Origin: Bellilinea sp040754815
GTDB lineage: Bacteria > Chloroflexota > Anaerolineae > Anaerolineales > Anaerolineaceae
NCBI GenBank assembly: GCA_040754815.1
Contig: JBFMBX010000002.1
Coordinates: forward strand, 62,001 to 126,000
Direction of reading: 5' to 3'
Length of the DNA stretch: 64,000 nucleotides
This document shows positions 16,352-25,185 of the stretch, one piece after another (the first letter of the stretch is position 1; the number at the start of each line of letters is the position of its first letter). The notes under the pieces are model-generated. The model saw nothing but the letters and a program-made list of their open reading frames with translations, was not told the origin of the DNA and did no database searches. A program made the position numbers and the translations under genes.

Positions 16352-17662
16352 ATGACGAACTATCTCATGTCCGATGATTCATTTATGGCTTCATCGGTTT
16401 ATAAACCTAAGCTGAATTATCGAATTTTCCTCTTTATTCGGGATCAAAAAGAAGCCCAAGAGCTCAATGAGCAAATCAGCGCCTTTGGTTATCAAGTCAA
16501 TCTGTTTTCCAAAAGTGATGAACTCATCTCAGCCTTACGCTGGTCATTGCCGATTGCCATCCTTGTCTTCGTGGATGGAAAAAAACTGACCCTCAAGGAT
16601 TACGAGGAACTGGCAGGAAAACTCAAAAAGCAAGCCAATCATCTTCCCCTGATTATTATCAGCAAGGAAGATAATTTCGATTTACGCTTAAAGGTAGTGC
16701 GGGCAGGTGGAGCGGCCTTTTTTACTCATCCGGTAGATATCAGTGCATTGATCGGTTCTCTGGATGAGTTTTCCAATCCGCCCACTTCCGTTCCCATGCG
16801 CATTTTGATTGTGGACGATGTCCTCTCGCAGGCAAGTTTTTACGCCATGCACCTCGAAAAGGTCGGCATGCATACCCGCATTGTCACCGATCCGCGGCAG
16901 ATGATTCAACCGATGATCGAGTTCAACCCCGACCTGATCTTATTGGACATGTACCTGCCGGAGTGCAACGGCATTGAACTTGCGCGTATGATTCGGCAAA
17001 TGGAAAATTTCGTTTCAGTGCCAATCGTCTTTCTCTCCGCCGAATCCGACCGTGAACGACAACTTGCCGCATTGATGATGGGGGCCGATGACTTCCTGAT
17101 CAAGCCGGTCAAGCCCGAACACCTGATCGCTTCTCTCACCTCTCGCATCGAACGCTACCGTAAATTGCGGTCGTTGATGATTTATGACGGCTTGACCAAT
17201 CTGCTCAATCACACCACCATTAAAGAAAGATTGGTTAAAGAATTAATCCGTTCCGAAAGAGAAAAACAACCGCTTTCCTTTGCCATGATTGACCTCGATC
17301 ACTTCAAAAAGGTCAATGACCAGTACGGCCATTCCGCTGGTGATCGGGTGTTGAAAAGTCTGGCGCGGTTGCTCAAACAACGCCTGCGCCGTACGGATTT
17401 AATTGGTCGCTACGGCGGGGAAGAATTTTCCATCATTTTTCCCAACACCAATGCTGCTGAAGCCGCCTCGGTGGTAGATAAGTTAAGGGAGAGTTTTGCA
17501 CGGCTTCACCACCTGAGTCCGGATGGGGTGTTCACCGTCACCTTCAGTTGCGGCATTGCTTCCTTCCCGCAATTTAAGACTGCCGTGGAAATCAGCAATG
17601 CCGCCGATAAAGCCCTTTATCAGGCTAAAGAAGGTGGCCGCAACCGTGTCAGCGTAATTTGA
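16352..17662 (+). CDS. Response regulator with two receiver domains and GGDEF diguanylate cyclase
   Basis: A 436-residue cytoplasmic protein predicted to make cyclic di-GMP. Residues ~22-140 form a degenerate receiver domain without the usual phosphoacceptor. A second receiver follows (about 148-270) with ILIVDD, the phosphoacceptor Asp in LILLDMYLPE, and the switch Lys of LIKPVKPE. The GGDEF domain (about 280-436) has LDHFKKVND and the active-site GGEEF; RRTD five residues upstream is an intact inhibitory I-site. Phosphorylation of the second receiver probably drives dimerisation. No cognate kinase is adjacent. Several ATGs near the start leave the N-terminus uncertain by up to ~12 residues. 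Confidence 0.92.
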   Translation: MTNYLMSDDSFMASSVYKPKLNYRIFLFIRDQKEAQELNEQISAFGYQVNLFSKSDELISALRWSLPIAILVFVDGKKLTLKDYEELAGKLKKQANHLPLIIISKEDNFDLRLKVVRAGGAAFFTHPVDISALIGSLDEFSNPPTSVPMRILIVDDVLSQASFYAMHLEKVGMHTRIVTDPRQMIQPMIEFNPDLILLDMYLPECNGIELARMIRQMENFVSVPIVFLSAESDRERQLAALMMGADDFLIKPVKPEHLIASLTSRIERYRKLRSLMIYDGLTNLLNHTTIKERLVKELIRSEREKQPLSFAMIDLDHFKKVNDQYGHSAGDRVLKSLARLLKQRLRRTDLIGRYGGEEFSIIFPNTNAAEAASVVDKLRESFARLHHLSPDGVFTVTFSCGIASFPQFKTAVEISNAADKALYQAKEGGRNRVSVI

Positions 17663-17670
17663 CCTTTCCT

Positions 17671-18180
17671 TCACTGACGGCGGACGGTTACTTCAACCAA
17701 AATTTTCAACGCATCCCCTTCAACACTGATGGATTTGATGACCGCCGCTTCTCCTGATTCGCGCACCTGATCCTGAATCACGCTTGATAAGGCTTCATTG
17801 ACCTTTTTGATGGCATCGCTGGCCAGATCTACGCCGGGGATGTTAATCGCTGTAACCTCAACCCTGGGTTGATCATTTTCTACCGAAAACTTCAATTCAA
17901 CCTGCCCGTTGATGCGTGTGCCTCCCAGCGTCTGATATTGCCCTGTGGCAACGATGCGGTCTGGCTCAATGAACTCGATATCCTCCACTTCAATGACGGG
18001 TAAATTTTCTCCCTGCGATGCGGCAACCGATTGGGCAGAAGTAATGATTTGTTTGATACTCTCCTCTCTCAAGGTAATTGGAACGGTCAACTTACCGTCT
18101 CGAACACTCAAGTTACAGGCCAGCGAAATCACCATCAGCATGATGATCCCCCCCGCGAGCATCCACTTACGTTGTTTCAT
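17671..18180 (-). CDS. Small lipoprotein, unknown function
   Basis: A 169-residue protein with a lipoprotein signal peptide (charged MKQRKWM, hydrophobic core, lipobox SLAC at 19-22). The mature part alternates beta-strand-like segments (RVEVTAINIPGVDL, ALKILVEVTVRRQ) with helices and has no cysteines or catalytic motif. It loosely recalls LmeA/DUF2993-type lipid-binding proteins, but I cannot confirm this. AGGAG lies eight bases before the ATG. It lies downstream of the HtrA-like gene on the same strand, beyond that gene's terminator, so it probably has its own promoter. It converges with the GGDEF gene. Confidence 0.75.
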   Translation of the reverse strand: MKQRKWMLAGGIIMLMVISLACNLSVRDGKLTVPITLREESIKQIITSAQSVAASQGENLPVIEVEDIEFIEPDRIVATGQYQTLGGTRINGQVELKFSVENDQPRVEVTAINIPGVDLASDAIKKVNEALSSVIQDQVRESGEAAVIKSISVEGDALKILVEVTVRRQ

Positions 18181-18232
18181 CAGGTTTCTCCTTTCTGTAA
18201 AGCGCTTCAGAAACTTGAAGCCAATTTTACTG

Positions 18233-18282
18233 TAAAAAAAACAAAAAAGGGGCTGTCCGAAAAGAAAACGGCCAGCCCCTTT
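18233..18282 (-). terminator. Intrinsic terminator after HtrA-like protease gene
   Basis: On the minus strand AAAGGGGCTGGCCG pairs with CGGACAGCCCCTTT across a T-rich loop, and a long T-run interrupted by one G follows. It lies 19 bp past the protease stop codon. Confidence 0.88.
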
Positions 18283-18300
18283 GCAATGTACAGTCCGTCT

Positions 18301-19893
18301 TTACGGCAAACCGCCAATCACATCAAAAGTAGCCAGAACCTGATCAAAAACTTCCAGATCAGCATCCGTCATAGCGTTAAAGAGAACCGAAACCAGCAGA
18401 GCGGTTTTATTTTCAATTGGTCGGGCAGTCAGCACAATAAACAAATTCCCCGATCCATCACAATTCCTGTACACATCATAAGAACCTTCGAAAGCATTAT
18501 CTTGATATTTTTCCCGATATTCCCATTTACAATTGGGCTGGAAGATAGATTTGTAATAATCCAGTAACTGGATATAACCAGCCAGTTTTGCCACCTCGTC
18601 CGATACTCCAAAGAAAATGCCCGCTTCATCGAAGTAATTATTGAAACGCTCCAGATCGGCAGCAGCACTGATAGAAGATCCAATCACCTCGCCGTCAGAA
18701 ACCCACGGAGAACCGTCCACCTGTGTCCATGCCGATGGGATGGCAACCTGAATGGCTCCATAGTCATCCTGCACCAGTACATAATCGCCGTAAGATTGCC
18801 CGTTACCCTGAGAAACATCCTCTTCCAATTCTTGAGCAAATGAAAAACTGGTTTGTAAGGGTTCTCCGTTCAATTCACCGGACAGCACTTCTTGGGTGGA
18901 AAAACGCAAAACTTCAATCGCCAGCACATCGGTGGAATTGCGGGTACGCAGGATGTTGCAGTAATCCGTCATCTGACCATCCGTCGCCAGCACCAATCCT
19001 TCCATCTTGGTAAGGATATCGCCCCCTTGTAAACCTGCCTTACTGGCCGGCGAGCCGGACTTGACCGAAGATACCCAGATACCCGAAAGGCTGCCATCCT
19101 CCGAAACCACCGCCTGACCGTTGATACCGATGGATTCGTAATCCTGCCCGGAACGTAAAACTTCAATGACCTTCAACGCATCTTTACCGCGAATGGCAAA
19201 ATTCTGGTCGAAGCGGTCATTGCCAGCATAATTGACACCCACAACCTGCCCCTGCATGTTGACCAGCGGACCGCCGGAATTTCCACCTCGAATACGGGCA
19301 TCATGTTCAATCACCGCCGGTACCGAAGCCCAAAAGGATTCCCCATCCGCATTGGCTTTGGAGACAATACCCTTCGTCAGGGTATATTCCGGATCACCCA
19401 GAGGAAAGCCGGCTGCATAAACATCCAGCCCGGGGTTGATTTCGCCATCGTAGAAAGTAAGGAAAGGAAAATCGTCCCCGTCAATATCAATCACCGCCAG
19501 ATCCCAGCATTCCGAGACACCCAGTATTTTGGCATTGCGCGGTTCGCTTTCACCAGCCAGAAACACTTTCAACAATGCCGCCCCGGTAACCACGTGATTA
19601 TTGGTCACGGCTATCCCGGATGGATCAATGATGAAACCGGTACCACGCCCGGCCACATTATAAAGACTGCCCAGTTCAGGATCTACAAAACTACCTTGTG
19701 CTTCAATTTGAACGGTTGCACTTTTTAAAAGGCTAAGTACATCTAATTCCTGTGTGGGGGTGGGCTGAGGCGCAGCCGTTGGCAGATCCACCGGCGGACT
19801 GGTGGGAGCAGTGGTAGGCTGACTCGTCGGCGTACAGGCCGCAATCAAACTGATTAAAAGAAAAATAGTTACCATGAACTGAGCGCGTCTCAT
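18301..19893 (-). CDS. HtrA/S1C-like serine protease lipoprotein with PDZ domain
   Basis: A 530-residue exported protease. Lipobox SLIAAC gives acylated Cys20; a Pro/Thr linker follows. The trypsin-like domain has an intact triad: His100 (TNNHVV), Asp131 (CWDLAVI) and Ser206 (RGGNSGGPL). A PDZ domain (about 255-335; SGSPASKAGLQGGDIL) follows. The last ~170 residues form an extra domain not found in DegP, with WTQVDGSPWVSDG and two cysteines (about residues 472 and 488), perhaps a disulfide-linked ligand- or substrate-binding unit. Likely role: extracytoplasmic protein quality control. AAAGGAG precedes the ATG. Confidence 0.92.
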   Translation of the reverse strand: MRRAQFMVTIFLLISLIAACTPTSQPTTAPTSPPVDLPTAAPQPTPTQELDVLSLLKSATVQIEAQGSFVDPELGSLYNVAGRGTGFIIDPSGIAVTNNHVVTGAALLKVFLAGESEPRNAKILGVSECWDLAVIDIDGDDFPFLTFYDGEINPGLDVYAAGFPLGDPEYTLTKGIVSKANADGESFWASVPAVIEHDARIRGGNSGGPLVNMQGQVVGVNYAGNDRFDQNFAIRGKDALKVIEVLRSGQDYESIGINGQAVVSEDGSLSGIWVSSVKSGSPASKAGLQGGDILTKMEGLVLATDGQMTDYCNILRTRNSTDVLAIEVLRFSTQEVLSGELNGEPLQTSFSFAQELEEDVSQGNGQSYGDYVLVQDDYGAIQVAIPSAWTQVDGSPWVSDGEVIGSSISAAADLERFNNYFDEAGIFFGVSDEVAKLAGYIQLLDYYKSIFQPNCKWEYREKYQDNAFEGSYDVYRNCDGSGNLFIVLTARPIENKTALLVSVLFNAMTDADLEVFDQVLATFDVIGGLP

Positions 19894-20166
19894 CGAAAAA
19901 ACTCCTTTTATATTTTTTACCTGAGTAGTTATGAATTATTTTACTACCCGCTGTATATTTATAAAGTATGATTTCTGTTATCACCCGATTGATATTGACA
20001 GGCTCATTTCCTCAGGAAACAGGTGTATTTTTTACCAATTTTTTATTTATTAGATAAAATAAATATAACTGCCTGAGCCTCATAGAAATACATGATATTT
20101 CCGACAGTTAAACCCCCCGCTTGAAATGCCTTACCTATTGGATTGTGCCTGTAACCAAAGATCCTG
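19894..20166. other. AT-rich divergent intergenic region
   Basis: About 270 bp between two divergent genes, strongly AT-rich around 19960-20100. It must contain both promoters; many TATA-like hexamers make a specific choice unsafe. No RNA gene or repeat is evident. Confidence 0.5.
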
Positions 20167-20817
20167 ATGGAAAAATTCTCAACCCTATTTTCTTCTCAAC
20201 ATCAATTCCGATTCATCAATTCTTTTCAACTGCAAATTCCGGTTTTTATGCATCTTCCCCTTGCCGGCATGGTTAACTTGAATGAAATTACCTTTGGCCT
20301 GTGCGGCGGAATGTGTTTTGCCTCCCTCGATTATTTTTACGCCAACCGGAATCCGCCCCTGTTCACCGACACTTCCAATATCGACTCACGCTTATTCGCT
20401 TATCTCTGTGACCGCCAGTTAGACAGTCTCAAACTGGTTACCGTCCTTCGTTTCATCGAATGGATGATAGCAGACGAAAAACAAATCATCACCCGCATGA
20501 AACGATACGAGGTGCCAAAACTACGCAGAATGCTGCAAAAAGGCGAGCCTGCGGTTTTGGGGCTGGTACGGGTACGCGGCATTCAAAGTCCGACCCAAAA
20601 TCATCAGGTACTGGCCGTTGGTTACGAATTAGATACTGATCAGGAACGATTGACCATTCACCTGTATGACCCCAACCATCCGAACCAGCAATCGGCTATT
20701 CAATTCTTACTGGGTAAAAACGCAACCCCGCCTCTGTTTTTCCAATCTACCGGTGAACCGTTATTTGGTTTTTTTGTAATTCCCTATCGTTTTCAAAATC
20801 CCCCACTCTTTAGGTAA
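20167..20817 (+). CDS. Putative papain-like cysteine-hydrolase-fold protein
   Basis: A 216-residue protein with no signal peptide or membrane segment. The order and context of Cys46/Cys50 (GLCGGMCFASLDYF), His146 (QNHQVLAVGYE) and Asp168 (LYDPNHP) match a papain-like Cys-His-Asp triad at the right spacing. The Gly-rich stretch before a Cys at a helix start and the 'NHxVLAVGY' strand resemble C39/C1-like domains. The substrate is unknown; it could be a peptidase, acyltransferase or inactive relative. It is followed 83 bp later by a flavoprotein gene on the same strand, so the two may be co-expressed. Confidence 0.6.
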   Translation: MEKFSTLFSSQHQFRFINSFQLQIPVFMHLPLAGMVNLNEITFGLCGGMCFASLDYFYANRNPPLFTDTSNIDSRLFAYLCDRQLDSLKLVTVLRFIEWMIADEKQIITRMKRYEVPKLRRMLQKGEPAVLGLVRVRGIQSPTQNHQVLAVGYELDTDQERLTIHLYDPNHPNQQSAIQFLLGKNATPPLFFQSTGEPLFGFFVIPYRFQNPPLFR

Positions 20818-20900
20818 ATGTTTCCGTATTTTCTATAAGAAAAACAATTAATTGAATCAGGCATAAATTTTTTAAGAAAGAATAGAAAGAACAGGTGTAA

Positions 20901-22397
20901 ATGAAAAATCGAATACTCATCATTGGCGGCGGAGTTGCAGGTCTTGCCGCAGGCTGTTATGCCCAAATGAACGGTTACAATGCTGTTATTTTCGAAATGC
21001 ACAACCTGCCAGGCGGGCTTTGCACGGCGTGGGAACGTCGCGGTTATATATTCGATGGTTGCATTCATTATCTTTTTGGCAGCGGCAAAGGACAGCCCTT
21101 CAACCAGATGTGGCAGGAACTTGGCGTCACTCAAAACCGCTCGATGATTAACCACCACGAATATCAACGCATCACCGATGGAAAGGACACGCTCATTATT
21201 TACGCCGATCCTTCTCGGTTGAGAAAACACATGAAAGAAATTTCCCCACAGGACAGTAAATTGATTGACCAATTCTGTGGTGGCGTTGAACATTTTACCC
21301 GTTTCGATATGCAACTGATGTATAAAAAACCACGCCATCTGATGAACGCAGAGGATTGGGCCGAGTTTGGCAAGAAGATGTCTCCATTCTTAATTCCCAT
21401 GGCTCGCTGGGGAAGGATTTCTGCTGCTGAATTCGCTGCTCATTTCAAGCATCCCTTTTTGAAAAAAGTCATTCCGCACATGTTCTCGTGGGAAGAAGCG
21501 CCGGTAATGATGGGCATGAGCCTGCTGGCTTATATGCACACAGGTAATGCCGGTTTTCCTGTCGGGGGTTCACTGGAATTTGCCCGTGCCATCGAAAAAA
21601 GATTTCTAGAGCTGGGCGGTGAACTTTATTACAATGCCCAGGTTGAAAAAATCCTCGTCGAGGAAGATACCGCTGTTGGGGTTCGTCTTTATAGTGACGA
21701 AATTTATCGAGGTGATTGGGTCATTTCAGCCTGTGATGGACGGAGAACAATCTTCGATATGCTGGAGGGTAACTACATAAACAATTCCATACGAAACATG
21801 TATGATGGTCACCTCCCCATGCACAGCATGATGCAGATTTCACTGGGTGTCAATCGGGATCTTTCGGCACAGCCTCATTGGATAACGCACTTACTGGATG
21901 ACCCCGTGCTGATAGCAGGCGAACCGCGCCATGAAATTGGAGTAAAGCACTATTGTTTTGACCCATCCTTAGCCCCAGCCGGTAAATCGGTTGTTGAACT
22001 CATCATCCGCACCGACTACTCTTACTGGCAGAACATTTATGGCCGTCGTCCCTATGACGAAGAACAACGGCAGGTTTCGGATATCATTCGCGGCTTTCTC
22101 AACAAATGGCATCCCGGAATTCAAGATCAAATCGAAGTAGTGGATGAAGCCACTCCATTGAGTTATGAAAGGTACACCGGCAACTGGAAAGGCTCCACCT
22201 GTGGCTGGCTGTTGACCAAAGAAACTTTGCCGATGTTAATCAAAGGTATTCCCAAAAATCTGCCGCGATTAAAACACTTCCTGATGGCAGGCCAGTGGGT
22301 TGAGCCGGGTGGCAGTATTCCCCTTTCTGCTGCCTCCGGCAAAAATGCCATTCAATGGATCTGTTCACTCGATCAAAAACAATTTATTCCCTCATGA
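20901..22397 (+). CDS. FAD-dependent desaturase/isomerase-like oxidoreductase
   Basis: A 498-residue flavoprotein of the phytoene desaturase/CrtISO/retinol saturase superfamily. The N-terminal dinucleotide motif ILIIGGGVAGLAAG is followed by the characteristic LPGGLCTAWERRGYIFDGCIHYLFG block, and the C-terminal FAD-binding region MAGQWVEPGGSIPLSAASGKNA is present. Family members act on polyprenyl or other hydrophobic substrates. No phytoene synthase or other carotenoid gene is nearby, so the substrate is unknown. AGGTG precedes the ATG by five bases. Confidence 0.88.
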   Translation: MKNRILIIGGGVAGLAAGCYAQMNGYNAVIFEMHNLPGGLCTAWERRGYIFDGCIHYLFGSGKGQPFNQMWQELGVTQNRSMINHHEYQRITDGKDTLIIYADPSRLRKHMKEISPQDSKLIDQFCGGVEHFTRFDMQLMYKKPRHLMNAEDWAEFGKKMSPFLIPMARWGRISAAEFAAHFKHPFLKKVIPHMFSWEEAPVMMGMSLLAYMHTGNAGFPVGGSLEFARAIEKRFLELGGELYYNAQVEKILVEEDTAVGVRLYSDEIYRGDWVISACDGRRTIFDMLEGNYINNSIRNMYDGHLPMHSMMQISLGVNRDLSAQPHWITHLLDDPVLIAGEPRHEIGVKHYCFDPSLAPAGKSVVELIIRTDYSYWQNIYGRRPYDEEQRQVSDIIRGFLNKWHPGIQDQIEVVDEATPLSYERYTGNWKGSTCGWLLTKETLPMLIKGIPKNLPRLKHFLMAGQWVEPGGSIPLSAASGKNAIQWICSLDQKQFIPS

Positions 22398-22499
22398 ACT
22401 TCTCTTATAAATTAATTCCCCTCTGATACTCAATTATTGACAAGAAAATTCCGTAATCTATTCAAAATCATTTGATCTGAAACAGGAAAATGGAAAATA

Positions 22500-23957
22500 A
22501 TGAAGAAAATAACTTTACAAGCACTTACCCTCTTGATAGTAATTTTTGGGGTTGTCATTTCGGCTTCTTCTGCCCAAGCCATCACTCAGCCGATGGATTT
22601 TGAGGCTCTCGACGTTTTCATTCTTGAACAAATGGATAAGCATGGTTTACCCGGCGTGGCTCTGACGGTAATTTCCGGTAATGAAATCATTTACGCAAAA
22701 GGATATGGCACTGACGGCAACCGTCTCATGACGCCCTCGACCCTCATGTTGATCGGTTCTCAAAGCAAATCGTTCACTGCGCTGGCAATTGCTCAGCTGG
22801 CAGAGCAGGGCAAAATAGATTTCAATGAACCTGTGCAATCCTATTTACCCTGGTTTCGGGTCGCCGATGAAGCCGCTTCCGGTCAGATTACCATCAATCA
22901 TCTATTGCACCATACCAGCGGTTTATCCGAAGCCGGCATCAGCCGGGTTTTCTCACCGGATACCACAATGGAAGAGATGGTTCGCGCTTTAAAGGATGTA
23001 AATCTCACCGCACCGGTTGGTACAACCTTCCAATACTTCAATTACGGTTACGATATCCTTGGTCTGGTCATAGAATCGGTCAGCGGAATGAGTTATGCAG
23101 ATTATCTGGACATCAATATATTTCAACCTTTACAAATGAAACGGTCTACAGCCGATCCTTACGCCGTTGATGATCTTGCAACGGGATATACCCGACTTTT
23201 CGGATTTCCCATACCCTGGCGTGAACCCTTTCCCCGTTACGAAATCGCAGCCGGTTATATTGTGTCCAATGCAGAGGATTTAGCGCGTTACGCCCTTGCG
23301 GTAAAAAATCAAAATCTGCCGGGGGTGAGCAAACTAACCACCAGCCTGATCTTCAATCCCGGTTTGGCAAATTACGGCATGGGATGGTGGATTGACCATT
23401 TCACCGGTACAAAACGAATTTTCCATGGCGGTGCAAACCGCACCTTCCGCACAGATGTGAACATTTATCCCCAGCGTGATTTTGGATTTGTCATGCTGGT
23501 TAACATGGGCAGCCTGTTCGATCATTACATCTCTATGGCTCAATTGCGTAATGGAATCGAAGCAATTTTGATGGGAAGGTCTGTTGGAGAATCCGCTGAG
23601 GGCTGGTCAGTGCGCTGGATCGGTTGGGGAATTGGCATCCTGGTTTCCGCTCTGGTGGCTTTGCATACCCGAAATTTTCTCGCTCTGCGCGGCTGGTGTG
23701 CAAGAATGAAAAATGCACCCCGACAAAAAATAATTGGGGATATTCTTGTTAGTTTTTTAGTCCCCACGATTATCCTGATCGCAGTGCTGACGCAAGTGGC
23801 TCGATTCTACGAATATCGATTTAACCTCATTTCAACCGTCGCTTATCTGCCGGGAGGGAATCCCGATATTTTCATTCTAATGATCATAGGTAGCCTGCCG
23901 GATTATATTCAGGGCTTAATCAAACTGGTCTGGTCATCTGGTCTGAAAAACTCATAA
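22500..23957 (+). CDS. Class C beta-lactamase-like serine hydrolase with C-terminal membrane segments
   Basis: A 485-residue exported protein. The signal peptide ends near SAQA (about residue 27). The serine hydrolase domain shows SxxK at Ser87-Lys90 (GSQSKSF), the YxN motif at Tyr179-Asn181 and a late HGG (RIFHGGANR), so the active site is intact. About three hydrophobic segments follow (residues ~365-385, 415-435 and 450-475) and would anchor it in the membrane. Relatives include DD-peptidases, esterases and D-amino-acid peptidases; the substrate is not evident and antibiotic resistance should not be assumed. Confidence 0.9.
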   Translation: MKKITLQALTLLIVIFGVVISASSAQAITQPMDFEALDVFILEQMDKHGLPGVALTVISGNEIIYAKGYGTDGNRLMTPSTLMLIGSQSKSFTALAIAQLAEQGKIDFNEPVQSYLPWFRVADEAASGQITINHLLHHTSGLSEAGISRVFSPDTTMEEMVRALKDVNLTAPVGTTFQYFNYGYDILGLVIESVSGMSYADYLDINIFQPLQMKRSTADPYAVDDLATGYTRLFGFPIPWREPFPRYEIAAGYIVSNAEDLARYALAVKNQNLPGVSKLTTSLIFNPGLANYGMGWWIDHFTGTKRIFHGGANRTFRTDVNIYPQRDFGFVMLVNMGSLFDHYISMAQLRNGIEAILMGRSVGESAEGWSVRWIGWGIGILVSALVALHTRNFLALRGWCARMKNAPRQKIIGDILVSFLVPTIILIAVLTQVARFYEYRFNLISTVAYLPGGNPDIFILMIIGSLPDYIQGLIKLVWSSGLKNS

Positions 23958-24004
23958 AATCAAACCAACGGTGAATTCTTGTTTTATTTTATAGGGCGAT
24001 ACTG

Positions 24005-24294
24005 TTACCCTAAGCGCTGCAAGCGAATAATTAACTGACCTTCCCCATCAACACGCACGCGGCGCAAAGAACCATTTGTTGCCAGCAACTCACCGGACGG
24101 GCACTCCCAACCGGTTGGAAGGCTGATCTCCGCTGTAAAGTGCGCCGGTTCGGTAAACAGGACGATTTCATTTGCCGCACGGCTGACCTTGCTCACTTCG
24201 CTGGTCAGGTAATGCAGGACGGATTGCTCCCTACTCTGGATCCTGCCTAATTCCCTTCTCTTGTTTGCTGTGCCGGTCTCTATTGGCAAAAAAG
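24005..24294 (-). pseudogene. Possible 3' remnant of a protein gene
   Basis: The ~340 bp between two converging genes (22500-23957 and 24298-25185) contains an open minus-strand frame. Its last ~70 codons read like real protein (EIVLFTEPAHFTAEISLPTG, then GSLRRVRVDGEGQLIIRLQ), with alternating strands as in a C-terminal beta-sandwich. It has no ATG or GTG start of its own before the permease gene, and opens only by reading back into that gene. It could be the tail of a deleted gene at the end of the heme/ABC operon. The original family is not recognised. Confidence 0.35.
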
Positions 24295-24297
24295 CAA

Positions 24298-25185
24298 TTA
24301 ATGCCTCAAATGATCCTGAATGCCTTCGCCCAATAAATTGAAACCAAGCACCAGTAAAACAATGAATATACTCGGAATGACATAAAGCCACCACGCAATG
24401 TAAAAGTACTCTCTTCCGGATGCCAGCAATGCTCCTAATTCCGCTTGTGGCGGTTGCATTCCCAAACCAATAAAACCCAATCCGCTGATGATCAGCAGAG
24501 TATTGCCCATTCGTATGGACAGTAAAGTGAGCAAGGCAGGGTAAATATTGGCAAGAATATACCGGAAAATGAGCCTTGTATCGGTCAGACCGATTGAACG
24601 GCCTGCTTCAACAAATTGTTGTTGTTTCATCGAGAGAGTTTCGTTTCGCGTAATTCGAAAAAATGTTGGAAAACCAGTAATCATCAAAGAAATAATCAGC
24701 GTGTAAATTGAAGGCCCGAAGCGGGCAACAAAAATTATGATGATCAAAAGACCAGGTATGGCAAGAACGACCTCAGTTAAGCGGGAAAGCAGGTTGTCAA
24801 CCCATCCCTGAAAATAGCCGCTCCACAGACCGGCTAAAATCCCGGGAATTGCCGTTGCCAGGGTGGAAAGCAAACTCAGCCAGATGGAAATTCTCACCGC
24901 TTCAACGACGCGGCTGAAAAAATCTCTTCCCAAAGCATCGGTTCCAAACCAGTACTCAGACCCCGGCGGAGAAAGGCGAACACCGCTGATTGAGTTTGGA
25001 TTGAGATCAACAAAAAGCGGTGCGGCAAAAGCAAAAATCAAACACAGACTTGAAAGTAAAACACCAAGGAATAGCGGAGAAAAAAGGTCAAAAGCCCGTT
25101 TTTTGCCGCCTGCATTAGTTCTGGGGATGGATAAATCCACAATCCATTGGCGTGTGAAAATCGTGAAGTGATTTAACGTTTTCAT
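24298..25185 (-). CDS. Oligopeptide-type ABC transporter permease (DppC/OppC-like)
   Basis: A 295-residue inner-membrane permease with six predicted membrane spans and the DppC-type periplasmic N-terminal insertion (FGTDALGRDFFSRVVEAVRIS). The EAA loop that contacts the ATPase is EAGRSIGLTDTRLIFRYILAN. It is the last intact gene of the heme-linked operon and overlaps the other permease by ATGA. No ATPase gene is present on either side; ATP binding must come from elsewhere, possibly from the OppD/OppF pair at 59.2-61.2 kb. Confidence 0.93.
   Translation of the reverse strand: MKTLNHFTIFTRQWIVDLSIPRTNAGGKKRAFDLFSPLFLGVLLSSLCLIFAFAAPLFVDLNPNSISGVRLSPPGSEYWFGTDALGRDFFSRVVEAVRISIWLSLLSTLATAIPGILAGLWSGYFQGWVDNLLSRLTEVVLAIPGLLIIIIFVARFGPSIYTLIISLMITGFPTFFRITRNETLSMKQQQFVEAGRSIGLTDTRLIFRYILANIYPALLTLLSIRMGNTLLIISGLGFIGLGMQPPQAELGALLASGREYFYIAWWLYVIPSIFIVLLVLGFNLLGEGIQDHLRH

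Noticed and set aside
22500..23957. Antibiotic-resistance beta-lactamase
   Set aside because: The class C-like fold with C-terminal membrane segments is typical of housekeeping serine hydrolases; no evidence for lactam hydrolysis.
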